Of a DNA stretch of 41,175 nucleotides, positions 40,966 through 41,175 are shown one piece after another. The DNA is from Bacillota bacterium (lineage in GTDB: Bacteria > Bacillota > Clostridia > Oscillospirales > Oscillospiraceae), in assembly GCA_022784505.1 (NCBI GenBank), contig JALFUQ010000021.1, positions 1 to 41,175 on the forward strand, written 5' to 3'. A program made the position numbers and the translations under genes. Every line of letters starts with the position of its first letter. Position 1 is the first letter of the stretch. The notes under the pieces were generated by a model, which worked only from the letters and a program-made list of their open reading frames with translations, was not told where the DNA came from and ran no database searches.

Positions 40966-41002
40966 GGCATAGTCTTGTACAAAAAGCAAAGGAGCACAGA
41001 CT

Positions 41003-41175
41003 ATGGCATACGAGGAAAAGGAAAAGCTGAAGCCGGCGGTAAAGCCGCATTCGGTGAGCATGGACGACAGATGCAGGCTCAATGTCACGGGGGTCGATGA
41101 TGTTGAGAGCTTTGACGAGGCGACCATCGTCATGAACACCTCGCAGGGCACTCTTATCGTTCGGGGCCGCGGCCT
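41003..41175 (+). CDS. yabP: YabP family sporulation protein (partial)
   Basis: A gene cut by the window end and absent from the track; 57 residues are visible. HSVSMDDRCRLNVTGVDDVESFDEATIVMNTSQGTLIVRG matches the YabP/YqfC family, mother-cell proteins needed for spore assembly in B. subtilis, usually followed by yabQ. AAAGGAG is 9 bases before the ATG. CATAGTCT at about 40969 faintly recalls a sigma-E -10, but no matching -35 was found. Confidence 0.88.
   Translation, partial: MAYEEKEKLKPAVKPHSVSMDDRCRLNVTGVDDVESFDEATIVMNTSQGTLIVRGRG

Overview
The window looks like a chromosomal segment of an endospore-forming, low-to-mid GC Clostridia, most likely an uncultured Oscillospirales/Ruminococcaceae-type gut bacterium. 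This is inferred from gene content, not from a database search. The supporting signs are sporulation genes (bofA with yaaL, a spoIVFA/spoIVFB-like pair, gerW, yabP), a fused ispH-S1 gene beside cmk, the clpP-clpX-lon-engB and scpA-scpB-DUF2953-gerW orders, strong AGGAGG ribosome sites, several TTG starts, and sigma-A promoters with TTGNNN/TATAAT boxes. Almost everything is core chromosome. I see no phage, transposase gene, CRISPR array or rRNA.

Layout. 1-1473 (minus): a truncated YoaK/DUF1275 membrane protein and a DEDDh exonuclease with a zinc ribbon. 1557-4022 (plus): ddl and murF, making and attaching D-Ala-D-Ala, closed by a bidirectional terminator. 4031-4516 (minus): bofA and yaaL. 4517-4884: no protein gene, but a run of hairpins ending in a perfect terminator (candidate small RNA). 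4885-10305: a divergent type II topoisomerase pair with a small membrane zinc-ribbon gene between the subunits, then a YitT transporter. 10376-12968: a short accessory stretch bounded by tRNA-Gly(GCC) and tRNA-Pro(CGG), holding an unknown membrane-anchored protein, the 3' remnant of a chloramphenicol-acetyltransferase-like gene and a short-chain dehydrogenase. 13070-14460: the spoIVFA-like LytM protein and the SpoIVFB-like site-2 protease.

14493-21454: two radical-SAM-associated genes, rplS with a structured leader, lepB, rbgA, rnhB, yraN and thrC. 21481-22426: a DUF1540 mini-protein (minus) and a metallophosphoesterase. 22452-28828: the proteostasis block tig, clpP, clpX, lon, then engB. 28821-31805: a second site-2 protease, scpA, scpB, DUF2953 and gerW. 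31875-35935: a D,D-carboxypeptidase, an RluB/RsuA-type pseudouridine synthase, an RpiR/MurR regulator and a BaiN-like flavoprotein. 35946-40506: cmk, the ispH-S1 fusion, a CarD-family regulator, ispD and ispF, which puts three MEP isoprenoid steps together. 40517-40796: a 280-bp element with 26-bp inverted ends. 41003-end: the start of yabP.

Most notable points: (1) the fused ispH-S1 gene carries a perfect in-frame internal Shine-Dalgarno and ATG at the domain junction, plus a possible promoter upstream, so S1 may also be made alone; (2) the window holds all three pro-sigma-K processing partners, with an apparently intact LytM zinc site in the SpoIVFA-like protein and no CBS domain on SpoIVFB; (3) the MITE-like element beside ispF; (4) the hairpin-rich RNA candidate before the topoisomerase genes; (5) the topoisomerase pair with natural Ala at the quinolone-contact serine position; (6) a strong terminator directly in front of the lon ribosome site.
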